DNA from: UBA11872 sp965198285
GTDB lineage: Bacteria > Chloroflexota > UBA11872
DNA length: 64,000 nucleotides
Assembly (NCBI GenBank): GCA_965198285.1
Contig: OZ240251.1
Span: forward strand, 744,001 to 808,000
Direction of reading: 5' to 3'
Shown: positions 25,047-34,112 of the stretch, piece by piece
Numbering within the stretch: the first letter of the stretch is position 1
Layout of the letters: each line of letters begins with the position of its first letter
Program-made: the position numbers and the translations under genes
The notes under the pieces: model-generated
What the model was told of the DNA's origin: nothing
Database searches by the model: none
The model's input: the letters and a program-made list of their open reading frames with translations, nothing else

Positions 25047-26408
25047 ATGAGCCTGGAGGTGGACACCACCCTGGCGCGCCGCGGTCCCTTCCGCCCGGGC
25101 CTCATCCTCATCGTCGCCTTCGCCAGCCTGATTTTCCTGGGCACCGTGCTGCTGGCGCTGCCACTGTCGCTGGCCGATGGCCAGGAGCCTGACCTGCTGG
25201 TGGCGCTGTTCACCGCAACCTCAGCCGTCTGCGTCACCGGGCTGACCGTCGTTTCGACGCACGACCATTGGTCGCTGTTCGGCCAGATCGTGATCCTGGC
25301 GCTGATCCAGGTCGGCGCGCTGGGCTTCATCGTGGGCGCCATCGTCATCTTTTCGCTGGCCGGCCGCCGGACGGCCACCCGCGAACGCCTGATGTTCGGC
25401 CAGCACATCGGTCGTGGGGAACCCGGCGGCCTGAAGGGCCTGTTCTGGCGTATCGCCATCTTCACGCTGATCCTGCAGGGCGTGGGCGCCGTGCTGCTGT
25501 TTCTCCGGGTCCGCGGCGATTCGTCGGTGGAGAATCCGCACTGGTGGTCGATTTTTCATGCCGTGTCGGCGTTCACCAACGCGGGGTTCGACATCGAGCC
25601 TGGCTCCGTCAGCTTCGCGCGGCTGGTCGACGACCCGACGACGGTAGGCGTGCTGGCGGCGCTGGCCATCATCGGGGCGATCGGCTTTACGGTGATCTTC
25701 GACGTGATGCGTCGGCGACTGTGGCGACGCCTGGGGCTGGAATCCCGCATTGTGCTCACCGCCATGCCGGCACTCTTGATTGTGGGATTCGTGCTGCTGA
25801 TGGTTCTCTCGCCCGATTTCGGCGGCGCTGTGCCGGCGGACGACTTTGGCCTGCGGTCGAACGCCGCGCTCAACCACGCGGTCTGGCGCACCACCGGCTT
25901 TACCACCATCGATATGGGCCGCCTGCATACGGACACGCTGATTGCGCTGATCGTGCTGATGTTTATCGGCGGCGCGTCGGCGGCGGTCACAGGTGGGATC
26001 ACCGTTAACACGTTCAGCGTGCTCTTCATCGCGATGGTGTCGCACATTCGGGGCCGCCGGTATCCCGAGGCGTTTGGCCGCCGGATTGCCCAACACTCGG
26101 TGATGCGCGCGCTGGCGGTGGTCGGGCTGTCCGGCGCGGCGGTGCTGCTGTCGACGATACTTATGTCCGTCGCGGAGCGCGGCTCCGAGACCGTTCTTTC
26201 GAACCTGTTATTCGAAGCCGTGAGCGCCTTCGCCGTCGTCGGCTACTCGACCGGCATCACGGCCGATCTGACGGTGGCCTCTAAACTCGTGCTGATCGGA
26301 ACGATGTTCGTCGGCCGTCTTGGGGCCTTGACCCTTGCCCAGGCGCTCGTCACGCGCGAGCATCAGCCGTTGGTCCGCTACCCGGAGGAGGCCATCAAGG
26401 TCGGCTAG
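25047..26408 (+). CDS. trkH: TrkH/KtrB-type potassium uptake channel
   Basis: A 453-residue membrane protein with about ten hydrophobic segments. Four pore loops are seen: TSAVCVTGLT, AFTNAGFD, RTTGFTTIDMG and GYSTGITADLT, each with the selectivity-filter glycine of the SKT superfamily. ATG 25047 (MSLEVDTTLARRG) is preferred; an upstream GTG-type frame adds an Arg/Pro-rich leader of low likelihood. The gating subunit is encoded 15 bases downstream, making a two-gene potassium uptake operon. Confidence 0.93.
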   Translation: MSLEVDTTLARRGPFRPGLILIVAFASLIFLGTVLLALPLSLADGQEPDLLVALFTATSAVCVTGLTVVSTHDHWSLFGQIVILALIQVGALGFIVGAIVIFSLAGRRTATRERLMFGQHIGRGEPGGLKGLFWRIAIFTLILQGVGAVLLFLRVRGDSSVENPHWWSIFHAVSAFTNAGFDIEPGSVSFARLVDDPTTVGVLAALAIIGAIGFTVIFDVMRRRLWRRLGLESRIVLTAMPALLIVGFVLLMVLSPDFGGAVPADDFGLRSNAALNHAVWRTTGFTTIDMGRLHTDTLIALIVLMFIGGASAAVTGGITVNTFSVLFIAMVSHIRGRRYPEAFGRRIAQHSVMRALAVVGLSGAAVLLSTILMSVAERGSETVLSNLLFEAVSAFAVVGYSTGITADLTVASKLVLIGTMFVGRLGALTLAQALVTREHQPLVRYPEEAIKVG

Positions 26409-26423
26409 CCGCCGACTGAACTC

Positions 26424-27068
26424 ATGCAGATCCTGGTAACCGGCCTGGGCCGGTTTGGAAGCAGCCTGGCCCGCACCCTGGCGGAGTCCGGGCACGAAGT
26501 CATCGTGCTCGACACGTCCGAGCAGGCGGTCCAAATCGCCACAGACGTCGTGGATCAGGCGGTGGTGGGCGACGCCACCAACGAGGCCGTGCTGCGAGAG
26601 GTCGGGGCGACCGACGTGGACCTGGCCGTCGTGGCCATGGCCGAGGTGGAAGCCAGCGTGCTGATCACGACGCACCTGAAGAACCTGCGCGTACCGCGCG
26701 TCTTTGCCAAGGCCTCCAGCGAGGTACACCGGATGATCCTGGAGCGCGTGGGGGCGGACCGTGTGGTGTTTCCCGAGCGCGACATGGCGTTGCGGCTGGC
26801 CCAGAGCGTGTCCACGCCCGGCATGCTGGACTACCTGGAACTGCTGCCGCACCTCGGAATCACGGAGATAGACGGCACGCCATTTGCCGGGCAGTCGCTG
26901 GCCAACCTGAACCTGCGCGCCAGGTACGACGTTAACGTTCTGGTGATCAAGCGCGGCAACGAATTGATCGTGACCCCCGGCCTGTCCGAGCGCGTGATCG
27001 AGGGCGACATGCTGATCGTGGTCGGGCGCGACAGCCGGATCGCCGAACTGCAGACCGCCGCCGGCTGA
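26424..27068 (+). CDS. trkA: TrkA/KtrA-type RCK regulatory subunit
   Basis: A 214-residue cytoplasmic protein. The RCK-N Rossmann fold has ILVTGLGRFGSSLARTLAESGHEVIVLD (GxGxxG with the terminal Asp), then GDATNEAVLREVG, and an RCK-C domain from about residue 135 ending EGDMLIVVGRD. It binds nucleotide and gates the membrane channel encoded just upstream. The single RCK unit (not the double one of E. coli TrkA) fits the KtrA type. Confidence 0.93.
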   Translation: MQILVTGLGRFGSSLARTLAESGHEVIVLDTSEQAVQIATDVVDQAVVGDATNEAVLREVGATDVDLAVVAMAEVEASVLITTHLKNLRVPRVFAKASSEVHRMILERVGADRVVFPERDMALRLAQSVSTPGMLDYLELLPHLGITEIDGTPFAGQSLANLNLRARYDVNVLVIKRGNELIVTPGLSERVIEGDMLIVVGRDSRIAELQTAAG

Positions 27069-27435
27069 GCTGATGGCGCTCAGGTGCGCGACGCGCCTGT
27101 GGACGCGCGGTGGACAACCTGTGCGCACGCCGGCGAGGTCGCTCGTCGCGCGGACTTCCGGTCGCCCGGCCTCTCTTCAAGTGACGGACGGCCGGATGAG
27201 CCAAAGGACGTGCCTGGCCTCGTCGCGTAGGACTGTGGATGGCGGGCACTGCCGAAGTGTTGATAAATCTGGTTGACACCCAGCATGTAGGATGCGACGA
27301 TTTCAGCCCACCTATATGTGGTATGCGACGCCTGCTGGGCGTAGGCTGAGACCTCAGCCTGTGAGGTGCCGAGTCGCCTCACGCACGGTGTCCGAGCGCA
27401 CGGGTGGAGATTTGCATGCAGACAGGAGCGTGGCG
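27069..27435. other. Spacer before the nrdJ operon
   Basis: This 367-base gap lies between trkA and the small gene before nrdJ. It holds a tandem pair of NrdR-like boxes (27278-27324) and an AT-rich patch around 27258-27330, the natural place for a promoter; TTGACA stands at 27273-27278 but no clear -10 hexamer at standard spacing is seen. No gene or cobalamin riboswitch was recognised. Confidence 0.45.
27278..27324 (+). promoter_or_regulatory. Possible tandem NrdR boxes
   Basis: Two 16-base sites, 27278-27293 (core CAGCATGTAG) and 27309-27324 (core CTATATGTGG), start exactly 31 bases apart. The second matches the NrdR core C-w-A-t-A-T-a-t-w-G at most positions; the first is weaker. NrdR represses ribonucleotide reductase genes through such paired boxes about three helical turns apart. 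The pair lies upstream of the small gene that overlaps nrdJ. Alignment was done by eye. Confidence 0.4.
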
Positions 27436-27777
27436 GTGATCAGGCTGCTCGGCGAACTGCACCGCACGCGCGACGGTCGGCAGTTCGCCATAGACTTCGC
27501 GGAGATCATTCCGTCCACCGGCGCATACGACTTGGTGCTCTTTGGCCTGCGTCACGCGGAAACGGAATTTTCTATGGGTGTGGCCTTCCCGCAGGACTCC
27601 GCCAGCACCTGGGGCGCGCACGAGGCACTGGTAAGCGAAGGACTGGGACAAATCCGCACCGAACTCGAGCGTGGTAATACTGAGGATGGGTGTCTGGTCG
27701 AGATCCCTTCCGCCACATGGGGAGGGTGGCGACCGAGCTATCGCTTCTCGGTCCCATCTAAGACGCGTTATGCATAA
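27436..27777 (+). CDS. Hypothetical protein overlapping nrdJ (113 aa)
   Basis: GTG 27436 lies seven bases after AGGAG (27424-27428). The product, beginning MIRLLGELHRTRDGRQFAIDFAEI, looks like a small alpha/beta protein ending in a WGGWRPSYRFSVPSK segment. No family recognised. Its last eight bases overlap the start of nrdJ (ATGCATAA), a strong sign of translational coupling. With the upstream NrdR-like boxes it may be a regulator or accessory factor of the reductase; that is inference from context. Confidence 0.5.
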   Translation: MIRLLGELHRTRDGRQFAIDFAEIIPSTGAYDLVLFGLRHAETEFSMGVAFPQDSASTWGAHEALVSEGLGQIRTELERGNTEDGCLVEIPSATWGGWRPSYRFSVPSKTRYA

Positions 27778-30373
27778 GCACGGCACGGCGTATCCGGACC
27801 TCTCGGATAACGCGCTGGCCGTGCTACGGAAGCGCTACTTCCTGAAGGACCGCGTCGACCACCCCATCGAGGACGTGGACGAGTTCTTTGGCCGCGTGGT
27901 GCGCGGCGTCGTGGACGTGGAGCGCGAACGAGGCTGGGTGGACGCCGAAGGCCACACCGAGATCGTCGACTCCATGTACGACCTGCTGCGCGGGCTGCGT
28001 TTCGTGCCCAACAGCCCCTGCCTGATGAATGCGGGCAAGCCCCAGGGCTACGCGCAGATGGCGGCCTGCTTTGTGCTGCCCATCGACGACGACCTGCGCA
28101 GCATCAAGACCACCGACATGCACGCCGCCATCATTCACCAGAGCGGCGGCGGCACCGGATTCAACTTCTCGCGGATCCGCCCGCGCGGCGACTTCGTGCG
28201 CAGTTCCGGCGGCGTGGCCAGCGGCCCGATCAGCTTCATGTCGATGATCGACTACTCCTGCGGCGAGATTAAGCAGGGCGGCACCCGCCGCGGCGCCAAC
28301 ATGGGGATCCTCAACGTCGATCATCCGGACATCCTGGACTTCATCGATTGCAAGTCCGAAGACGGCCGGATCGCCAACTTCAACATCTCCGTCGGCATCA
28401 CCGACGCCTTCATGCAGGCCGTGCGCGACGACACCGACTACGACCTGGTCAACCCGCGTACCGATGAAGTCACGAAGCGGCTGCGCGCCCGCGACGTCTG
28501 GGACCGTCTGGTCGACGGCGCCTGGCTGAACGGCGAACCGGGCATGATCTTCCTGGACCGCCTGGAGCGCACCAACCCGACGCCGGACGTGGCGCCGCAG
28601 GACACGACCAATCCCTGCGGCGAGCAGCCGCTGCTGCCCTACGAGGCCTGCGTGCTCGGCAGCCTGAACCTCAACTGGCACCTCACCGAGGACCGCACGC
28701 GCATCGACTGGCACGCCCTGCGGCGTGACGTGCATCTCTCGGTTCGGTTCCTGGACGACATGGTGGAGGCCTCAAATTTCCCGCTGGAGGAGATCGACGC
28801 CATCGTCAAGCACGGCAACCGCCGGGTGGGTCTGGGCGTGATGGGCTGGGCCGACGTGCTGTTCCACCTGGGCCTGCCCTACGACAGTCCCGAGGCCGAG
28901 GCGCTGGCCAGCGACGTCATGCGCTCTATCAACGACGAAGGCCGTCGCGCCTCCGAGGAGTTGGCGGCCGCGCGCGGCGCGTTCCCCAACTTCGTCAACT
29001 CGGCCTGGGACCGCCGGGGCCACGGCGAGCGGCGCAACGCCACGGTCACCACCATCGCGCCAACCGGCACGATCAGCATGATCGCCGACGCCTCCAGCGG
29101 CATCGAACCGCTCTTTGCGCTGATCTTCTGGAAGAACGTGATGCGCGACAGCGACGACAACGCCGCCACCACGCTGCGCTACGTGAACCCAATCTTCGAA
29201 ACCTACGCGCGCCGCGGCGGATTCTTCAGCGAAGAGTTGGTGGACGCGGTCGAGGCCAATCACGGCAGCCTGCGGATCACCGACGAGACGCCGGCTGACG
29301 CCCTACAGGTGCTGGAGGGCGTGCCCGAGTCGGCCCGCCGCATCTTCGTCACCGCCCATGATGTTTCGCCCGAATGGCACATCCGCGTCCAGAGCGCCTT
29401 CCAGGCGCACACCGAGAACGCGGTGTCCAAGACGATCAACTTCCCGCACGAGGCCACGCGCGAGGACGTGGATCGCGGCTTCTGGCGGGCCTACGAACTG
29501 GGCTGCAAGGGCGTCACGGTCTACCGCGACGGCAGCCGCGACTACCAGGTGCTGACCACCAGCGACTCCGGCGACAACACGCGCCGCGACGAAACCGACG
29601 AGCCGCAGGCGGCCGAGGCCGCGGCGCCCGTCGAAGAGGTTCCCGCACCCGCGGCCGCCTCCGTCAATGGTCACAGCAACGGCCATACCCCCGAACTCAC
29701 GCCTACGCCCGCAACCAACGGCGCCTCGAACGGCCATCCCGACCGTACGCCGCTGCCGATCGTTGCGGCCGTCGAGCGCGAACGGCCCGACCAGATTCAC
29801 GGCACGACCACGCGTATCCGCACGGGCTGCGGTCCGCTGTTCGTCACGATCAACGACGACGAGCGGGGGCTGCCGTTCGAGACCTTCGCGACGCTGGGTA
29901 AGGCCGGCGGCTGCGCCGCCGCGCAGACCGAAGCCATCGGCCGGCTGGCGTCGCTGGCTCTGCGCTCAGGCGTGCCGGCCGAAGAGGTGCACAAGACCCT
30001 GCGCGGGATTACCTGCCATCGGCCCGCCGGGTTCGGCCCCGATCGGGTGCTCTCCTGCGGCGACGGGATCGCCCAGGCGATGGCCATGCAGCTCGACGTC
30101 GAGAACGCCGACTTCGTCCCAATGGTGGACCTGCAGGGCGAGGGCACGTACACGGCCCCGTCCGACCAGCCCGCGGCCACGGCAGCGGCTGCGCCTCACC
30201 AGTCGGCGCCGACCTTTGGTAGCGGTTCGGCCCCTGCGGCCGAGTCCTACGTCGAGGGCGCCGCGCGCGACCAGGGTTTCGTTGGCGCCTGCCCGTCCTG
30301 CGGCGGCAGCCAGCTCCACTACGCCGAAGGCTGCATGAAGTGCATGTCCTGCGGCTACAGCGACTGCGGCTAA
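27770..30373 (+). CDS. nrdJ: Vitamin B12-dependent ribonucleotide reductase, class II
   Basis: An 867-residue adenosylcobalamin-dependent enzyme that makes deoxyribonucleotides without oxygen dependence. The core has RFVPNSPCLMNAGKP (first redox Cys), IHQSGGGTGFNFSRIRP, NPCGEQPLLPYEACVLGSLNLN (radical-relay Cys with neighbouring Asn and Glu) and NATVTTIAPTGTISMIA. A low-complexity Ala/Pro linker (about 595-665) leads to a TSCPD-type domain (GKAGGCAAAQTEAIGRL), and a C-terminal zinc-ribbon-like tail with CPSC and CMSC. ATG 27770 is fixed by the conserved N-terminus and the overlap; longer upstream starts are rejected. Confidence 0.95.
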   Translation: MHKHGTAYPDLSDNALAVLRKRYFLKDRVDHPIEDVDEFFGRVVRGVVDVERERGWVDAEGHTEIVDSMYDLLRGLRFVPNSPCLMNAGKPQGYAQMAACFVLPIDDDLRSIKTTDMHAAIIHQSGGGTGFNFSRIRPRGDFVRSSGGVASGPISFMSMIDYSCGEIKQGGTRRGANMGILNVDHPDILDFIDCKSEDGRIANFNISVGITDAFMQAVRDDTDYDLVNPRTDEVTKRLRARDVWDRLVDGAWLNGEPGMIFLDRLERTNPTPDVAPQDTTNPCGEQPLLPYEACVLGSLNLNWHLTEDRTRIDWHALRRDVHLSVRFLDDMVEASNFPLEEIDAIVKHGNRRVGLGVMGWADVLFHLGLPYDSPEAEALASDVMRSINDEGRRASEELAAARGAFPNFVNSAWDRRGHGERRNATVTTIAPTGTISMIADASSGIEPLFALIFWKNVMRDSDDNAATTLRYVNPIFETYARRGGFFSEELVDAVEANHGSLRITDETPADALQVLEGVPESARRIFVTAHDVSPEWHIRVQSAFQAHTENAVSKTINFPHEATREDVDRGFWRAYELGCKGVTVYRDGSRDYQVLTTSDSGDNTRRDETDEPQAAEAAAPVEEVPAPAAASVNGHSNGHTPELTPTPATNGASNGHPDRTPLPIVAAVERERPDQIHGTTTRIRTGCGPLFVTINDDERGLPFETFATLGKAGGCAAAQTEAIGRLASLALRSGVPAEEVHKTLRGITCHRPAGFGPDRVLSCGDGIAQAMAMQLDVENADFVPMVDLQGEGTYTAPSDQPAATAAAAPHQSAPTFGSGSAPAAESYVEGAARDQGFVGACPSCGGSQLHYAEGCMKCMSCGYSDCG

Positions 30374-30443
30374 GCCTTAATCCGCCAATACCGACTGGCC
30401 GACTCGGCTACCGGGTGCCGGTGAGGTATGGGCGCTAGAAACT

Positions 30444-30463
30444 GGCAGCCGTGGCTGCCTTTT
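30444..30463 (+). terminator. Rho-independent terminator of nrdJ
   Basis: GGCAGC (30444-30449) pairs with GCTGCC (30454-30459) around CGTG and is followed by TTTT. It lies 71 bases after the nrdJ stop and touches the stop codon of the converging ankyrin gene. Confidence 0.55.
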
Positions 30464-31670
30464 AGCCTGACTTTCGCTCGTCAATAAGCAGACGCAGGGT
30501 CGGTTCACTCCAGTAGAGATCGCCGACGATCGCGCCTCGGTCCAGGAGTACGGACATGGTGGCGCGGTCGCCTTTGCGCGCTGCCGACTGAAGCGGTGGA
30601 TTCTGGAATCTGACCCCGGATTCAATGTCGGCACCGTAGTCAAGCAGGATCTCGACGGCAGCAGCATTCCCTTCACCGGCTGCTACGTGCAGCGCGGTGT
30701 TGCCGAATTCGTCCCTGGACTCAACGTCGACCCCGTGCTCTAGCAGCATGGCAACGATGCCTGGATCACCACCGGCGCTCGCCGTCAGCAGGGCATTGCG
30801 CCCGAGACTGGCCTTGGCCTCGGTGTCGGCGCCGTGCTTGAGAAAGACTTCAACGGCGGCTGGCTCCCCGCTTCGAATTGAAGCAAGCAGTGGCGTGTCG
30901 CCAAGATCATCCTTCGCTTCAATATCTGCGCCATACCTGAGCAAGACCTCGACGCCGGTTGGCTCCCCGCTTCGAATCGCCGCATGCAGCGGCGTGTGGC
31001 CGAGATCATCCTTCGCTTCAATATCTGCGCCGTGCTCGATCAGGGCCGTGATGACCGCCAAGTTGCCGTTCTCGGCCGCGGTGTGCAGCGGAGTGTTTCC
31101 AAATTCATCCCGTGCCTCGGTGTCGGCACCGTACCTAAACAAGACCTCAAAGACGGCAGCTTCGTCGCTATACAGCGCCGCAAGATGAAGCGGAGTTCGG
31201 GCGATCCCGTCTCTGGCGCTGAGATCGCCGCCGTTGTCGAGAAGGGCAGTAACGACAGCTGGTTCTTGACTCAGCGCCGCCGCTACATGTAGGGGTGTGT
31301 GGGTGGACTGGCTCTTGGCTTCCATATCGGCGCCGTAGGCCAAGAGGGTTGTGACTGCCTCCGGCTGCGGACTTACCGCCGCGGCCAAATGCAGTGGCGT
31401 CCAGCCGACCTCATTCGTTGCCCCAACGTCGAGTCCGCAGTCCATTGACGCATGGACAATAGGCACGGTCGCATAGGCCCAGAACTCTAGTGTCGTCCAG
31501 GCCTCCCGAATCTCGCCGATCGACTCCGGGAGGACAGGGCACGCAACCGGTGTGCGCGACAGCGCAGGCTTTGAGGCGCCGCCGCACGCGGCCAGCCCGA
31601 GGACAACGATGATGAGCAGCCCGAGCCACGCCGCCGGTTGACCGGCGCCCAGCCTAGTTCCCCGTTGCAT
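30462..31670 (-). CDS. Ankyrin-repeat lipoprotein (copy 1)
   Basis: A 402-residue protein. From ATG 31670 the signal peptide is MQRGTRLGAGQPAAWLGLLI... ending at lipobox LAAC, so it should be lipid-anchored outside the membrane. About nine ankyrin repeats follow (TPLHLAA, TPLHVAA, NTPLHTAA and so on), 33 residues each. Several units are nearly identical at DNA level (for example around 30880-30950 and 30980-31050), showing recent internal duplication. Ankyrin arrays bind proteins. Its start overlaps the end of the upstream ankyrin gene by 17 bases, so the two form a unit. Confidence 0.85.
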   Translation of the reverse strand: MQRGTRLGAGQPAAWLGLLIIVVLGLAACGGASKPALSRTPVACPVLPESIGEIREAWTTLEFWAYATVPIVHASMDCGLDVGATNEVGWTPLHLAAAVSPQPEAVTTLLAYGADMEAKSQSTHTPLHVAAALSQEPAVVTALLDNGGDLSARDGIARTPLHLAALYSDEAAVFEVLFRYGADTEARDEFGNTPLHTAAENGNLAVITALIEHGADIEAKDDLGHTPLHAAIRSGEPTGVEVLLRYGADIEAKDDLGDTPLLASIRSGEPAAVEVFLKHGADTEAKASLGRNALLTASAGGDPGIVAMLLEHGVDVESRDEFGNTALHVAAGEGNAAAVEILLDYGADIESGVRFQNPPLQSAARKGDRATMSVLLDRGAIVGDLYWSEPTLRLLIDERKSG

Positions 31671-33060
31671 GGTCCCGCAGCACGCGAGCGGTGGCTTGAT
31701 TGTTGGCGGCTTCCGCCAGGTCAAGCGGCGTGGCGCCGTCGTTGTCTTCGGCTTCGAGATTCGCGCCATGTTCCAGGAGAAGCGTGGCTACGGCCGCGAT
31801 TCCGAATTCGGCTGCGAAATGCAAGGGCGTCCAACCATCGTCGTCCCGGGCTTCCAGGTTGGCACCGGCGTCCAGCAGGAGCTTCGCGTAATCGGGATTC
31901 TCCAGCTCGACTGCCCCGTGTAGCGGAACCCAGTCACCTTCGGCCTGGGCCTCAAGGTTTGCGCCGTGGTCGATCAGCAGCTTTAGAAGAGCAGGATCGG
32001 CGTCAAACGCAAGCGCCACATGCAGGGGTCGGAGGCCTGCAAAGGCTTCGGCCTCCAGGTTCGCGCCATGGTCCAGCAGCACGGCGACCACGTCCGGCTC
32101 GTTGTTGAACAACATGCCCACATGCAGAGGAGTCAGTCCGTCGTCGGCTAGCGCTTCCAGGTCGGCGCCACGCTCCAGCAGGAACTCGACCATCGCGGGC
32201 TCGGGGTTTAGGGCTGCCGCCCAGTGCAGAGCAGTGTATTCGAATTCGCTCCGTGCTTCAGGGTCGGCCCCAAGCAACAGTAGGACAACCACCCTCTCCG
32301 GAAGCTCGCTGCCGAGTGCCGCTGCCAGCAGCGGCGTCAAGCTGCGGTCATTCCGCGCTTCCAGGTCGCCGCCGCGTTCGACCAATAGTTCAAGCGATTC
32401 CGGATGGGTGCCGAAGACGGCCCACGAGTGCAGGGGTGTCCAACCGCTATCGGTCCGCACGTTGGGGTCAACGCCGTGGTCGAGCAGGACGGCCAGCACT
32501 TCCGGTTCGGGACTGCTCACGGCTGCCACATGGAGAGGCGTAAGCCCACCCTCAGCCCTCGCCAAAACTTCGGCACCGGCCTCAATCAAGGCGACGACGG
32601 CGGCCGGCTCGGGGCTGAACGCGGCTGCCTGGTGCAGCGGCGTGGAACCATTGTCGTCCCGAGCGCTGATGTTTGCGCCGCAGTCCAACGCGGCTTGCAC
32701 GTCGGCAAGAGTCGCTGCGACCCGAAACTCCTTGCTCAGCCAGCGAACCTCGTCCGGGGGATCGGCGCACGCCGCGGCTGTCGATACCGGTCGTGATGGC
32801 GGTTGAGGCGCGGAGGTTGTCGATTGCGTTTGGGTCAGTTCGGGTTCCGGGCGCGATTCGGGTGTCGCCTCCGGCTCGGGAGAAGGCTTGGCGGGCAGGG
32901 CAGCTACTTGAGTGGGCGAGGCCGTTGCAGTGGCTGCCTGGTCAAGCGCTGGCGCAGGCGCCGACGTGTCGCCGCAGGCGGCCAGCGCGACCATCGCCAA
33001 GCCGAGCAGCGGCACTGCCCACGGCGCAGGCAGTCTCCAATTCAACGACTTGTGGGCCAC
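31654..33060 (-). CDS. Ankyrin-repeat lipoprotein (copy 2)
   Basis: A 468-residue paralogue. The signal peptide ends at lipobox LAAC (residues 26-29). A disordered Pro/Glu/Thr/Ala-rich spacer (about 30-95) projects ten ankyrin repeats from the membrane, starting at STPLHQAAAF and ending ATPLDLAEAA. Repeats are 33-35 residues, with some insertions of a proline-containing SPEPE element between helices. A Cys pair (AACADPP, DCGANIS) flanks the first repeat. First gene of the pair with the gene at 30462-31670. Function unknown; extracellular ankyrins are usually adhesion- or toxin-related. Confidence 0.85.
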   Translation of the reverse strand: MAHKSLNWRLPAPWAVPLLGLAMVALAACGDTSAPAPALDQAATATASPTQVAALPAKPSPEPEATPESRPEPELTQTQSTTSAPQPPSRPVSTAAACADPPDEVRWLSKEFRVAATLADVQAALDCGANISARDDNGSTPLHQAAAFSPEPAAVVALIEAGAEVLARAEGGLTPLHVAAVSSPEPEVLAVLLDHGVDPNVRTDSGWTPLHSWAVFGTHPESLELLVERGGDLEARNDRSLTPLLAAALGSELPERVVVLLLLGADPEARSEFEYTALHWAAALNPEPAMVEFLLERGADLEALADDGLTPLHVGMLFNNEPDVVAVLLDHGANLEAEAFAGLRPLHVALAFDADPALLKLLIDHGANLEAQAEGDWVPLHGAVELENPDYAKLLLDAGANLEARDDDGWTPLHFAAEFGIAAVATLLLEHGANLEAEDNDGATPLDLAEAANNQATARVLRDHATGN

Positions 33061-33211
33061 GGCTTGAAGCTGGTCAGGCTTCTCCAGTCGTTTGCCTCTC
33101 CGTGACTCCCGGCTCGTGGCGATCAGTCTAGGTCGGGAGTGCTGCCTGCGGCTGGGCGCCCGCTGGAACTGGCTTCCGACCCTACTCGGTGATACTGCTC
33201 CATCTGCCCGG

Positions 33212-33991
33212 TCAGATCCCCTCGGCCAGCCAGGCGACGAAGTCGCGGCGGGGGGCGTTGAACTTTAGGAGTTCGATGCCGTGGCCGGGCGTGTCGTAGA
33301 CCTTCACTTGGCGGGGTTCGGCGGTGCGGCTGTAGAGGGCTTGCGACTGGAGGGCTTCTTCGCGATCTGTCTGAAAGAGGACGCCGCGGGGCTGGAAGTT
33401 CGGGATGTTCTCGCCCATCAGCACGCGGCCCGGCTCGAACCGTCCGCTTACGGCCACCGCCCGTCGGACCTCGGGCAGCACCGCCGAAGAGATCCAGGCC
33501 GTGTTGGCGCCCACGCTGGCGCCACCGACGCCGATGTGATCCGGGTTGATGTCGCCGCGGGCCGTGAGCCAGGCGATGGCCGCCGCCACGTCGTCCGGCC
33601 AGCCTCCCAGCGTGTTGGCGCGATCGGTCTCGATGTCGTAGCCGCCGTCGGCACGCACGCGCCGCAGGCTCTCGCCGTGGGCGCGCGCATCGGGCGCCAG
33701 TACCGCCAGTCCTGCCGACAGAAGGTCGGGAGTCAGGTCGTCCCACTGGGCGCGGGTTCCCTGGTACTGGTGCATCAGCACGACCGCCGGCCAGGGCGGG
33801 TCGGAGTCCGGCGGCGTGAAGGTGGCGACGACCTGGATTCCGTCGGCGGTTCGGTAGGTCACGTTGCCGCGGTCCGAGTCGGCGAACGGCAGCGGCGGCA
33901 GGGCCGGTGGGTCGGCGCAGGCGGCCAGCGCGCCGGCGCCGAGCGCCAGGCCAGCCGCCAGCACGGTCCGGCGTCTCAGGCGTGGTCGCAT
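33212..33991 (-). CDS. Alpha/beta hydrolase lipoprotein, dienelactone hydrolase-like
   Basis: A 259-residue protein. From ATG 33991 an Arg-rich N-terminus (MRPRLRRRTVLAAG) and lipobox LAAC at residues 22-25 suggest export, perhaps by the Tat route, and lipid anchoring. The hydrolase core shows PAVVLMHQYQGTRAQWDDL (oxyanion region), the nucleophile elbow GGASVGAN with its Ser, and a late His in DTPGHGIELL. The fold fits the dienelactone hydrolase/BAAT branch. The substrate is unknown. An earlier start at 34051 would place the signal peptide internally and is rejected. Divergent from the sugar-isomerase gene. Confidence 0.8.
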   Translation of the reverse strand: MRPRLRRRTVLAAGLALGAGALAACADPPALPPLPFADSDRGNVTYRTADGIQVVATFTPPDSDPPWPAVVLMHQYQGTRAQWDDLTPDLLSAGLAVLAPDARAHGESLRRVRADGGYDIETDRANTLGGWPDDVAAAIAWLTARGDINPDHIGVGGASVGANTAWISSAVLPEVRRAVAVSGRFEPGRVLMGENIPNFQPRGVLFQTDREEALQSQALYSRTAEPRQVKVYDTPGHGIELLKFNAPRRDFVAWLAEGI

Positions 33992-34112
33992 GTTGGTCTG
34001 GTGTTGGAGATCATCTCCCTGCATCGTAAGCGCCACCGCTGGCCGACACACGGGATCACCGCGGTGACGTACGGTGCGGCCGGGGATTGGCCGACGGAAA
34101 GGATGGCACCGT

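Noticed and set aside
27069..27435. Cobalamin riboswitch upstream of nrdJ
   Set aside because: I could not find the B12-box or the expected stem arrangement.
27671..27769. Upstream in-frame start extending nrdJ by 33 residues
   Set aside because: The extension lies within the overlapping gene and lacks homology; ATG 27770 fits the family N-terminus.
30860..31060. Tandem near-identical 99-base repeats taken as a CRISPR-like array
   Set aside because: The period equals 33 codons and encodes ankyrin repeats in frame; there are no unique spacers between short repeats.
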